The notes below the pieces were generated by a model. The model was not told the DNA's origin. It worked only from the letters and a program-made list of their open reading frames with translations, and made no database searches. This document shows positions 39,370-46,249 of a stretch of DNA of 64,000 nt, one piece after another. Made by a program: the position numbers and the translations under genes. The stretch's first letter is position 1. Every line of letters starts with the position of its first letter. Location of the stretch: NCBI RefSeq assembly GCF_011634895.1, contig NZ_SIRR01000008.1:1-64000 (forward strand). Reading direction: 5' to 3'. The stretch comes from Rheinheimera pleomorphica (lineage in GTDB: Bacteria; Pseudomonadota; Gammaproteobacteria; Enterobacterales; Alteromonadaceae).

Positions 39370-39524
39370 TGCAGGCGCTGGGTATTCACCCGATGAAAAC
39401 CGACAAGCGCGATTTAGGCGATATCAACGTCACGGTCACTTTTGCCGGGGTCGATTTTATCCCCGGCCAGTTTGTTTACGCCGATAATAATGGCGTGCTG
39501 GTTGCGACTAAGCCATTGCTGTAG
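39370..39524 (+). pseudogene. rraA 3'-terminal fragment, copy 2
   Basis: These 155 bases match the last 155 bases of rraA (38177-38331) at about 90% by my count, from the word TGCAGGCGCTGGG to the stop codon. Most of the 16 differences are silent, so the fragment diverged as coding sequence and then lost its 5' part. It has no start or upstream domain. Its left junction forms a perfect hairpin CAGCGCCT-ACTGC-AGGCGCTG (39360-39380). Similarity stops at the stop codon. Confidence 0.93.
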
Positions 39525-40041
39525 CTGCAGCGCTGTCCAGGTTTAAACCCTGCTGCACTTTAGCCAGTAAGCTTTTTAACTGCGCTTTCTCCTCGCTGGA
39601 AAAGCCCTGCAGTACTTGAGCGGCCAGCACAAAACGTGCCTTGGTTAACTGGTCTATCAGCGCTACTCCCTGCTCTGTCAGCTGCACCGGCTTAGAACGC
39701 AAATCGGTCTGGCTGGGCACACGGCTAATAAGTGATTTTTCAATTAACCGGTTAAGGCAGGTGGTTAACGCGCCAGAGGTAATACGCACCTCTTCTAACA
39801 GCAGTGCCGGCGTTACCTGATACGGCGCGCCCTGACGCCGGGCACAGGCCAACACATCATGCTCGGTCTGGCACAACCCAAACGGTTTGAGTTGCTGAAC
39901 GCCCAGCGTATCGGCATTAGCGCCGACGCCAATCAGCAAGCCAACAAGCGCAGCATCCTCCACCGGCAGCTTTGGGTGAATTGCTTTCCACTGCGTAGCC
40001 GCCCGCTGCAACAGTGCCGGTACCTGATTCAGTTTATTCAT
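39508..40041 (-). CDS. MarR-family regulator
   Basis: The 177-residue protein has a MarR-type winged helix in the middle ([28 protein letters not shown], then a wing with [11 protein letters not shown]). Its last five codons and stop lie on the antisense strand of the rraA fragment at 39370-39524, so the tail was probably changed when the block inserted. A near-palindrome with core TTACGTAA lies 44 bases upstream and recurs before the serine hydrolase gene. It probably controls itself and that gene. The effector is unknown. Confidence 0.86.
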   Translation of the reverse strand: MNKLNQVPALLQRAATQWKAIHPKLPVEDAALVGLLIGVGANADTLGVQQLKPFGLCQTEHDVLACARRQGAPYQVTPALLLEEVRITSGALTTCLNRLIEKSLISRVPSQTDLRSKPVQLTEQGVALIDQLTKARFVLAAQVLQGFSSEEKAQLKSLLAKVQQGLNLDSAAATAMA

Positions 40042-40084
40042 CTACACCTCTCCAAAACGCTTATTCAACCGCATAAGCCGCACG

Positions 40085-40100
40085 TAACTTACGTAAATTA
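40085..40100. promoter_or_regulatory. Putative MarR operator upstream of marR gene
   Basis: TAACTTACGTAAATTA is a near-palindrome with the 8-bp core TTACGTAA. It lies about 44 bases before the MarR start and overlaps the 3' end of the serine hydrolase gene. The same core is in the perfect palindrome at 41517. Confidence 0.55.
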
Positions 40101-41468
40101 CGGCAGCTTCTGACCGCGCAGGGTGTTGCCGTTAATAGTAATAATCATGTTATTACCGGCAAAACTAATACTCACTTCATCGGTATAAGTAAGCTTTAGC
40201 GTGTTATCCGGCCCCACCGCCATTAGCTCGTCATTCATAAATACTTTGCCGTCTATCGCCTGCAAGGTGACAATGTTGGACTGCATCATCAAATGTTTTT
40301 GCACCTCTTCTGCAACAAAACTGTAGCGACCTAAACGGGAGCCAAACTGCGACACAGAGGCTAAGCTACGCTTATCCGGCAAGCTGTAATCCATGTCGTT
40401 TAGCACAAAAAACAGCCCTGCCATCAGTTGTAAAACCGGTGTATTGCCCCAGTTTGCGGTAATAGCGATAAAGTCATCTTGCGATGCCGAGCGCAGCATA
40501 ACGCTTTTGGTGCCAAAGCCACTGCCTGCTGCAAAATACAGCACACGGTCACCGAACGGTTTTAGCGTCCAGCCATAGCCGTGGCCGTCGCCATCAGCCG
40601 AGGTCAGCTGTGACTGAAACATTTGCCGGCTGGTTTCTGCCGCCAGCAACTTGTGCTGCTCCAGCGCCAGCACAAATTGATATAGGTCATTAACGGTAGA
40701 ATACATGCCGCCACCGGGGTTTACGCCCAAATGCTTTGACCGCGGTGCAGTTGCAACACCCTCTGGCGAAATACGATAGGGTGTCGCCTGGCGCTCAACT
40801 ACCTTTTCCGCCAGATATACACCGGTATCACTCAGCTTAAGCGGCTTGATAATATGCTCGGTAATGTAGCTGGCAAAATCCTGCTTAGATGCGGTCTCTA
40901 TCACCCGGCCAAGTAACATAATGCCAATGTTGGAATACTCATAACGGCTACCCGGTTCAAACAGCAGTGTTTGATCATTCACCAACTGCGTGATCTGCTG
41001 GCTAAGGGTTAAATTTTGATGTGGCTGAATGCCCGACTCACGCGGCAAGCCGCTGCTGTGCGTCAGCAAATGATGCAAGGTGACTTTGTTAGCCCACTCG
41101 GCAGTTAGCTCGGGAATATACGCCTTCACAGGCGTGTGCAGTTTTAGCTTACCCTGCTCTACCAGCTGCAGCAGCGCCGCAGCAGTAAAGGTTTTCGACA
41201 TCGAGTTAATGGAAAACCGCACATCAGCACTATTAGCAACATTAAACTCGCGGTTCGCCAAACCATAACTGGCCAGCAACACCTCCTGCCCGTGCTTGAC
41301 TACCTTTACCGTGCCGGAAAAGCCATACACATCGGCATACGCCTGCGCCACCTTAGCCAGCTTAGCGGTTGTGGCCGCCTGCTGCGGGCTTTGTTCAGCC
41401 GTCGCGGTAGCAGCACCTAAAACCAACAACATGCAGATAGATATTACTGCAGCAAATACACGCGCCAT
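40098..41468 (-). CDS. Secreted serine hydrolase (class C beta-lactamase-like)
   Basis: The 456-residue protein has a signal peptide (LLVLGAATATA). A beta-lactamase/transpeptidase-like domain follows, with Ser89-Met-Ser-Lys92 (SxxK) and the Tyr-Ser-Asn motif in YEYSNIGIML; the third motif region is HGYGWTL. The C-terminal 110 residues form an extra beta-rich domain. Family members include esterases, D-aminopeptidases and transpeptidase relatives, and true beta-lactamase activity is not implied. AAAGGAGAG precedes the ATG. A perfect 18-bp palindrome sits at its promoter, and the MarR gene lies just downstream on the same strand. Confidence 0.85.
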   Translation of the reverse strand: MARVFAAVISICMLLVLGAATATAEQSPQQAATTAKLAKVAQAYADVYGFSGTVKVVKHGQEVLLASYGLANREFNVANSADVRFSINSMSKTFTAAALLQLVEQGKLKLHTPVKAYIPELTAEWANKVTLHHLLTHSSGLPRESGIQPHQNLTLSQQITQLVNDQTLLFEPGSRYEYSNIGIMLLGRVIETASKQDFASYITEHIIKPLKLSDTGVYLAEKVVERQATPYRISPEGVATAPRSKHLGVNPGGGMYSTVNDLYQFVLALEQHKLLAAETSRQMFQSQLTSADGDGHGYGWTLKPFGDRVLYFAAGSGFGTKSVMLRSASQDDFIAITANWGNTPVLQLMAGLFFVLNDMDYSLPDKRSLASVSQFGSRLGRYSFVAEEVQKHLMMQSNIVTLQAIDGKVFMNDELMAVGPDNTLKLTYTDEVSISFAGNNMIITINGNTLRGQKLP

Positions 41469-41516
41469 AGCCGCTCTCCTTTTTATTAAGCATTGGCGGC
41501 ACTATAGCAACTGACT

Positions 41517-41534
41517 TATCTTTACGTAAAGATA
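41517..41534. promoter_or_regulatory. Putative MarR operator at the serine hydrolase promoter
   Basis: TATCTTTACGTAAAGATA is a perfect 18-bp palindrome with core TTACGTAA. On the minus strand it overlaps a -35-like TTTACG placed 18 bases before a -10 TATAGT. Binding there would block the hydrolase promoter. Confidence 0.65.
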
Positions 41535-41678
41535 TAATATGTATCTAACTGTAAGCAGCGGTTTAGCTGAAGCTGCGCACTGGGCTTTAAGCCATTACCA
41601 ATTGCGCAGCGTTGTTTCCCGGCTAGCCAAAACAACCAAACCGGAGTGCAACTGCTACCGCAAAACAAAAAAGCACTA

Positions 41679-41897
41679 TCACAATCCGGCTTGAACCAGC
41701 TGCTTTATCTTCAGCGCTTTTTCAAAATGGTCCAGCCGGTGGGTTTGGATCCACCAGGTTGCCGCTTCCATTAACAGCGCCGGGTCGTTGTTTTTATTGG
41801 CGAAAAAAGCGTAAAACGACACGCCGACGCTCTCGCCTTTGGCGAGGATTTTTTTGTCACAAACGGCAATAATTTTTTGTCTTAGAGCATCGCGCAT
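41679..41897 (-). CDS. Small conserved protein, DUF6500-like
   Basis: The 72-residue protein (KGESVGVSFYAFFANKNNDP and ALLMEAATWWI are its most distinctive segments) looks like the DUF6500 family as I remember it. It has no signal peptide or membrane segment. It lies just after the SnoaL-like gene on the same strand, 19 bases apart, so the two are likely co-transcribed. Function is unknown. Confidence 0.68.
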   Translation of the reverse strand: MRDALRQKIIAVCDKKILAKGESVGVSFYAFFANKNNDPALLMEAATWWIQTHRLDHFEKALKIKQLVQAGL

Positions 41898-41916
41898 AGG
41901 GCGGTATTTCCTGCGG

Positions 41917-42291
41917 TTAAAATGGATTACAAGCGGTGCCCTGGTGAAAAATCATCTGCCAGTGTTCACCGTCAAAGCGATAGAGTGAACTGCGCACTGA
42001 GTAGCTGGGGCTATCATCTTCGACGCGCTGTATCGTGGCACGGTACGTCAGCTGCGCCAGGCCATCGGCCAAAACCCGGCAGGTAAAATCTTGCTGGGTA
42101 ATCACAGGTGGCGTTTCCGTTGGCAGGCGCTCAAGCACATCCGCTTTACCAAAACAGCGGCCGGTTGCGGCGATTTCATTGAAATCGTCAGCGAGATAAA
42201 GGTTTAGTAATTCGGCAGACAAACGAGTAGCGGGCTGAACCAGTAGCTGTTCCAGTTCAATTAAATGCTGTGTAAGCAGCTTGCTGTCCAT
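41917..42291 (-). CDS. SnoaL-like / DUF4440-type protein
   Basis: From the ATG at 42291 the protein has 124 residues with the cystatin-like alpha+beta cone fold of the NTF2/SnoaL/DUF4440 group: LLQPATRLSAE..LLADDFNEIAATGR at the start and SLYRFDGEHWQMIFHQGT at the end. Such proteins are enzymes or ligand-binding domains. A start at 42366 would add 25 unrelated residues. It precedes the DUF6500-like gene. The substrate is unknown. Confidence 0.72.
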   Translation of the reverse strand: MDSKLLTQHLIELEQLLVQPATRLSAELLNLYLADDFNEIAATGRCFGKADVLERLPTETPPVITQQDFTCRVLADGLAQLTYRATIQRVEDDSPSYSVRSSLYRFDGEHWQMIFHQGTACNPF

Positions 42292-42386
42292 GTTATTCCC
42301 GAATTTATGGGTCAAAAAATAATTAACACGCACTATAGAAGAGAGTGCCGCATTTGGCGTTCTCATACGACAGCAGGAGTTTTAAT

Positions 42387-42482
42387 ATGTATGAGCTTAT
42401 TCTACAAACGATAATATTGTTCACCGCTATCGCGCACGCAATAATCGAATATTTTAAACTGAGGCAGCTACACAAAGATTAA
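42387..42482 (+). CDS. 31-residue membrane peptide (candidate)
   Basis: ATG at 42387 opens a 31-codon reading frame preceded by AGGAG seven bases upstream. The peptide has one hydrophobic helix (LILQTIILFTAIAHAII) and a charged tail. It ends 19 bases before the second rraA fragment. The good ribosome site is the main evidence; no family is recognised. Confidence 0.45.
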   Translation: MYELILQTIILFTAIAHAIIEYFKLRQLHKD

Positions 42483-42501
42483 TTACCACTGGGCCTACTG
42501 A

Positions 42502-42587
42502 TTTTCGCCGGGGTAGATGTTATCCCCGGCCAGTTTGTTTATACAGATAATAATGCCGTATTGGTGGCGACTAAGCAGTTGGTTTGA
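42502..42587 (+). pseudogene. rraA 3'-terminal fragment, copy 3
   Basis: From TTC at 42504 it reads FAGVDVIPGQFVYTDNN then AVLVATKQLV and stop, against [17 protein letters not shown] then [10 protein letters not shown] in RraA. It is about 82% identical to the rraA end over 84 bases by my count, and less like it than copy 2. It has no 5' part, and similarity ends at the stop codon. It marks the right end of a second cargo block. Confidence 0.92.
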
Positions 42588-42642
42588 GTTATCCAACCGC
42601 TGTTGCTATGCTCCAGTCAGGTTATTTAATACGGCCAGTTTT

Positions 42643-42864
42643 ATGATTACCACAGAACAAATCAAACAGCTTTCCACCGCCGAAAAACTGCAGGTGATGG
42701 AAACCTTGTGGCAAGAGCTCACTGCTGAAGGTGCCGATCACCTAGCCTCGCCTGCCTGGCATCAACAAGCTTTACAGCAAACTGAAAATGCGGTTAGAGA
42801 AGGTGAAGAAGTCACGCATGACTGGGAGCTAGCGAAGCAGAGTTTACGTAATAAATTCCGATGA
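42643..42864 (+). CDS. Addiction module antitoxin component
   Basis: The 73-residue acidic protein (ITTEQIKQLSTAEKLQVMETLW, then SPAWHQQALQQTENAVREGEE) matches the addiction-module component family (TIGR02574-type) that pairs with ParE/RelE toxins. Its stop overlaps the toxin ATG (ATGA), the usual layout. It would bind and neutralise the toxin and repress the operon. The linked toxin is broken, so it may be a leftover antitoxin. It begins 55 bases after the third rraA fragment. Confidence 0.85.
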   Translation: MITTEQIKQLSTAEKLQVMETLWQELTAEGADHLASPAWHQQALQQTENAVREGEEVTHDWELAKQSLRNKFR

Positions 42865-43157
42865 AAATTAAGGTTCTCACTGCTGCAATAAACGATCTGG
42901 AAAATGGCCGTTTGTTCTATCAACAGTAAGGAGAGTATCTTGGTGACTACTTCCTAGACTCCATCTTTAGTGATATTGATTCTTTAGTTATTTACGCCGG
43001 TATTCACCAGCAGGTTTTTGGTTATTACCGCATGCTGGCACATCGTTTTCCTTATGCGATTTATTACAAAATGCCAAAGCCAGGTGAAGTTGTAGTGTGG
43101 CGAGTGTTGGATATGCGGGCTAAGCCCGCAAGGACAGCTAAAAACCTGGAATCCTAG
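42861..43157 (+). pseudogene. ParE/RelE-type toxin with internal stop
   Basis: The frame from ATG 42861 runs 98 codons to the TAG at 43155-43157, with one internal TAA at 42927-42929. It starts MKIKVLTAAINDLENGRLFYQQ and resumes GEYLGDYFLDSIFSDIDSL, then YAGIHQQVFGYYRMLAHRFPY with AIYYKM and VVWRVLDMRAKP. This is the ParE/RelE family pattern. The toxin should be inactive unless the stop is read through or is a sequencing error. Confidence 0.85.
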
Positions 43158-43172
43158 CGCTTAGTTGTCAGT

Positions 43173-43245
43173 CAAAAGGCAAGACCTGACCCCGAAGTTA
43201 AAGGCAAGACCTGACCCCAAAGTTTAAGACCTGACCCCAAAGTTT
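43173..43245. repeat. Tandem repeat cluster with CAAGACCTGACCCC motif, left arm
   Basis: Three units containing AAGACCTGACCCC follow one another (43174-43200, 43201-43225, 43226-43245), the last two ending CAAAGTTT. A related fourth unit GCAAGACCTGCCCC lies at about 43339-43352. The first unit contains CAAAAGGCAAGACCTGACCC (43173-43192), which recurs as a perfect 20-bp inverted copy at 45661-45680 across the ATPase/DUF4435 pair. Confidence 0.9.
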
Positions 43246-43256
43246 AATAAATTCCG

Positions 43257-43330
43257 ATGAAAATTAAGGTTCTTATTGCGACGATAGACGACCTGAACAA
43301 TGGCCATTTATTTTACCCGCAACAAAGATG
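43257..43330 (+). pseudogene. Second ParE-like toxin, truncated
   Basis: A second copy of the antitoxin-toxin junction AATAAATTCCGATG occurs here and opens MKIKVLIATIDDLNNGHLFYPQQ, related to but not identical with the first toxin. It is cut at about 43330, where the repeat motif and the ATPase/DUF4435 cassette begin. The matching antitoxin is gone except for its last codons. Confidence 0.8.
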
Positions 43331-43360
43331 GTCAAAAAGCAAGACCTGCCCCTGCACTCA

Positions 43361-44200
43361 CTATGCAACCGCCGTCAACAATATGTTCTCCAACTCTTCG
43401 CACTCCCCCAAATCACTGACAATACTATTAAATAAAGTCCTTTTACTGTTGATGGTAGAGTACGAATCGACTTTACGAGCATTACACTTTTCTTTCAAGT
43501 AGCGATGAAGCGACTCCAAAAGCACCTTCCCAGGAAACGAGATCGAAACGCAATGCTCTTCATTGAAAACCGCTCGATATGCTTCTATACATTGCTCTTC
43601 ACTAACATGCATATCCGTTAAAATGCTATTCTTAAATCGTTCTAATTGTTGGCGGCAAACTCGCCAATCTCCATTAGGTCGATTCAGAAATGCTGAAGCC
43701 CATCTTTCTTTGTTTCCGTTAAATATACACTGATAGTAGTAAAGAATAGGAATAATCCCGCTAAGCTCTTCGTTGAGATGTTGAATTAACTCCGTGATTG
43801 TAAAATGTCGCCTTACATCCTGAGGGGTCACGTTCAACAATACAGACAAAAGCCTAGAAATAACTTGCACATTAATAGCATAGTTTTCAATAGAGTACTT
43901 ACGAAGCAAGTAAACAAATGGATAAGGGTAAATGCGATCTGGATCATCGAAATCCATATCTAAAATAACAGTTGAGTTTTGAATAGAGTTTCCCTCCAGA
44001 AATTTCAATATATTACATTTACCGCCTCCAAAAACTACCAAACGTTCATTATTTAACGAGTGTTTTCTACATATTATTTCAACCAAAATCGAATAAACTG
44101 ATAAATCAAAAGGACCTTCCACAATTAGGTATTTTGAATTTTCATCCATTAATACTCGATCTAAATTTTCTCTAGCATTGTAAGTTGGCAACTCATCCAT
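43361..44200 (-). CDS. DUF4435 TOPRIM-like effector (AriB-like, PARIS)
   Basis: The 279-residue protein begins with a TOPRIM-like core: Glu28 in YLIVEGPFDLSVY, VVFGGGKCN, and the acidic cluster Asp81-x-Asp83 in VILDMDFDDPD. This fits DUF4435 as in AriB, the effector of the PARIS anti-phage system, whose catalytic Glu also lies near residue 26. AriB is released from the ATPase on infection and cuts tRNA, causing growth arrest. It overlaps the ATPase gene by 8 bases. The DNA is clearly more AT-rich than the surrounding genes, pointing to transfer. Confidence 0.78.
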   Translation of the reverse strand: MDELPTYNARENLDRVLMDENSKYLIVEGPFDLSVYSILVEIICRKHSLNNERLVVFGGGKCNILKFLEGNSIQNSTVILDMDFDDPDRIYPYPFVYLLRKYSIENYAINVQVISRLLSVLLNVTPQDVRRHFTITELIQHLNEELSGIIPILYYYQCIFNGNKERWASAFLNRPNGDWRVCRQQLERFKNSILTDMHVSEEQCIEAYRAVFNEEHCVSISFPGKVLLESLHRYLKEKCNARKVDSYSTINSKRTLFNSIVSDLGECEELENILLTAVA

Positions 44201-45629
44201 TCTTGTAGCATGTCCTTAAGTTTATTTTTCTTGCTTTACCTGAAATAATAGCTGGTGAATGTGTAGCTACAATCACCTGAGTATCAGGTGATAACCTTGA
44301 GATCGCTGGAAGGATTTCGCGCTGCCATTCCAAATGAAGAGATAATTCAGGCTCATCCGCAATAAAAACTGTGCTTCCAACAAAAGATGAAAGACAAACT
44401 CGACCTAAAATTACAAGTAAGTGTTTCTCTCCGGAAGAAAGGTTTTGAAGATCTAACTCCACTCCATCCTTATCAACTTTGAAAAGCCCAGCCTCATTAA
44501 ATGATATTGACTTGCCATGTGACAAAAACTCGTTTATTTCAGATTTGAACCTATAGAACTTAGATAGAAGTAGAGATTTTTTATTTTGCATATCATTTAT
44601 TAACTGTATGACTTCTTCAAACTTCCTAAACTGCCTAACTGAGGCTACTAGATTAAAATACGATTGGCTGTAGGCTTTATACTCAGATTCAGCAAAACTT
44701 TTTTTTGAACCCTTTTTATTCTGAGCAAGCTGCCATGCATCATGACTTGAAAGTAAATTCTCTTTTGCTCTTGCCCAGATTTGAAAATGTTCCCTTACCA
44801 TCTGTTCAGAAACGTTAAGATTTAGGTCTTTAATATGCTTTATTACGTTTTCAGCATCCTGACCTGTATCTGTATCTCTAGTTTCCAGAATTTTTTGAAC
44901 ATAGCTAACTGCATCATCTTTGCTTGAATTATTTTGAAATAATAATTTTTCAAAAATTGTTGATTTTAACGATTCTAACTCTGCCGCTATTTGAGACTGC
45001 GCTGCCGTGTATCTCTCTGAAAACTCTTGCTGTAATTTTTTAAGTACTCGCATATTAGGGTCGAGTAACTCGCTAATTTCTTTCTCAGACATTCGTTGCC
45101 TACGCAACTCATATATTAGCACTTCATCACTTCTGCCGTTTAAATCATGTATTCTCAAAAGTGGTACGTAAGTAAGTGATACCACTTTTTTTATTGCAAG
45201 GCGTAAAGACATTGTTCTTGCCCATGATTCATCACGAGTATGTCTAACAGAGAATTTATAAGGTTTGTCTTTTTCAATAACATTTAACAGTGCACTAGAA
45301 AGACCAAGCCTGCTTTCCGAGTCACTTTTCACTTGCAGCTTTTCACTAAATAAGTACGTTATCGTCTCGCCATCTCTAACTAAATTTATAAAACTGATTT
45401 CTTTACGACCACCTATCGGAGCAGTGATAACTTTCAAGCTTTTAAATGGCAAAGATAGCAAAACACTAATGTCGACTTGTAATGCCGCAACAATCAGGTT
45501 TATTAAAACCGTTTTACCTGAGCCATTTACTCCATATATACAATTGTCATGGGGGTTAAAATCAACCACCATCTCAGCCTCGTTCCCAAACATTCCTTCA
45601 ATTCGAACGCGCCTTATGTAGCGTTGCAT
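44193..45629 (-). CDS. AAA/ABC-type ATPase (AriA-like, PARIS)
   Basis: The 478-residue protein has an ABC/SMC-type AAA ATPase core. The Walker A is GVNGSGKT (about 33-40), a long helical insert spans about 170-370, the signature is LSSGEKHLLV, the Walker B is FIADEPELSLH, and the H-switch is ATHSPAI. With the overlapping DUF4435 gene this is the AriA-AriB layout of PARIS; AriA assembles a scaffold that holds AriB and senses phage anti-restriction proteins. AAAGGATG precedes the ATG. Gabija is less likely because TOPRIM is separate and no UvrD helicase is present. The closest subtype is not determined. Confidence 0.78.
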   Translation of the reverse strand: MQRYIRRVRIEGMFGNEAEMVVDFNPHDNCIYGVNGSGKTVLINLIVAALQVDISVLLSLPFKSLKVITAPIGGRKEISFINLVRDGETITYLFSEKLQVKSDSESRLGLSSALLNVIEKDKPYKFSVRHTRDESWARTMSLRLAIKKVVSLTYVPLLRIHDLNGRSDEVLIYELRRQRMSEKEISELLDPNMRVLKKLQQEFSERYTAAQSQIAAELESLKSTIFEKLLFQNNSSKDDAVSYVQKILETRDTDTGQDAENVIKHIKDLNLNVSEQMVREHFQIWARAKENLLSSHDAWQLAQNKKGSKKSFAESEYKAYSQSYFNLVASVRQFRKFEEVIQLINDMQNKKSLLLSKFYRFKSEINEFLSHGKSISFNEAGLFKVDKDGVELDLQNLSSGEKHLLVILGRVCLSSFVGSTVFIADEPELSLHLEWQREILPAISRLSPDTQVIVATHSPAIISGKARKINLRTCYKNG

Positions 45630-45660
45630 AATTTCATCCTTTTATTGAGCGCATACCTCA

Positions 45661-45680
45661 GGGTCAGGTCTTGCCTTTTG
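45661..45680. repeat. Inverted copy of the 20-bp repeat, right arm
   Basis: GGGTCAGGTCTTGCCTTTTG is the exact reverse complement of 43173-43192. It lies 31 bases upstream of the ATPase start. The two arms enclose the ATPase/DUF4435 pair and the toxin remnant. The stretch from here to 45902 holds no convincing gene. Confidence 0.92.
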
Positions 45681-45902
45681 CAATCTTGAACTTTTTCTTG
45701 TCAGATAAGCCCCAAAACTTGTACCACTTTTACCTTAAACCTAAACGCCGTCAAGTATTTAAATCGGCTAAGCCGCTGAATAGATTGGCAGTGGTTTATC
45801 ACAAACAGCAATAGCAATAGCCATCCTGCCATTTTGGCGCCGGAGAAAACCAACGAACTGCTGATTAAATGCTGATATTGATAGTAGTCAGCTAAGGCAG
45901 AG

Positions 45903-46211
45903 CTAACCAGGCTGGGTGGCATTAGCCGTTTGCACAGTAATCTGCAACCCCAGCGCTTTGGCAACCTTGGCGACGGCAGCAAAAGTTGGGTTGCCGTCGG
46001 GGGAAAAGGCTTTATATAAACCTTCGCGGCTGATGCCGGTATCGCGCGCCAGTTGACTCATATTTTTCGCTTTGGCAATAACCCCTAATGCATGCACGAT
46101 AAACGCCGGATCATCGCCCGCTTCTTCAATGCAAGCTTCAAGATATAGCTGAATATCTTCATCAGTTTTTAAATGCTCTGAGCAATCCCAACGCGTGGTT
46201 TTAATAGCCAT
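45903..46211 (-). CDS. Addiction module antidote-like HTH protein
   Basis: The 102-residue protein matches the HTH antidote family found downstream of RelE-like killer genes (HI1420-type): a helical N-terminus (DEDIQLYLEACIEEAGDDP), then an XRE-like HTH with MSQLARDTGISREGLYKAFS and NPTFAAVAKVAKALG. Its toxin should lie immediately upstream, but only 38 bases separate it from another HTH gene. It is thus an orphan antitoxin, possibly a regulator or anti-addiction factor. Confidence 0.82.
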   Translation of the reverse strand: MAIKTTRWDCSEHLKTDEDIQLYLEACIEEAGDDPAFIVHALGVIAKAKNMSQLARDTGISREGLYKAFSPDGNPTFAAVAKVAKALGLQITVQTANATQPG

Positions 46212-46249
46212 AACCTACACCTCTGCCCATATCGTTTGACTACAGCAGC

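Noticed and set aside
40098-41468. Antibiotic-resistance beta-lactamase
   Set aside because: SxxK and YxN motifs are shared with many serine esterases and peptidases, and the extra C-terminal domain is not typical of a class C resistance enzyme. Resistance is not claimed.
43173-43245. Possible CRISPR array (short repeated units)
   Set aside because: The units are almost directly adjacent with no spacers of constant length, only three or four occur, and no cas genes are present.
43361-45629. Gabija or OLD-type nuclease system
   Set aside because: In Gabija the ATPase and TOPRIM are one protein followed by a UvrD-like helicase. Here TOPRIM is a separate DUF4435-like gene and no helicase is present, so PARIS fits better.
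45701-45982. 93-codon minus-strand frame containing a hydrophobic stretch
   Set aside because: It overlaps the antidote gene out of frame, has no ribosome site and its composition is that of random translation. I treat 45681-45902 as non-coding.
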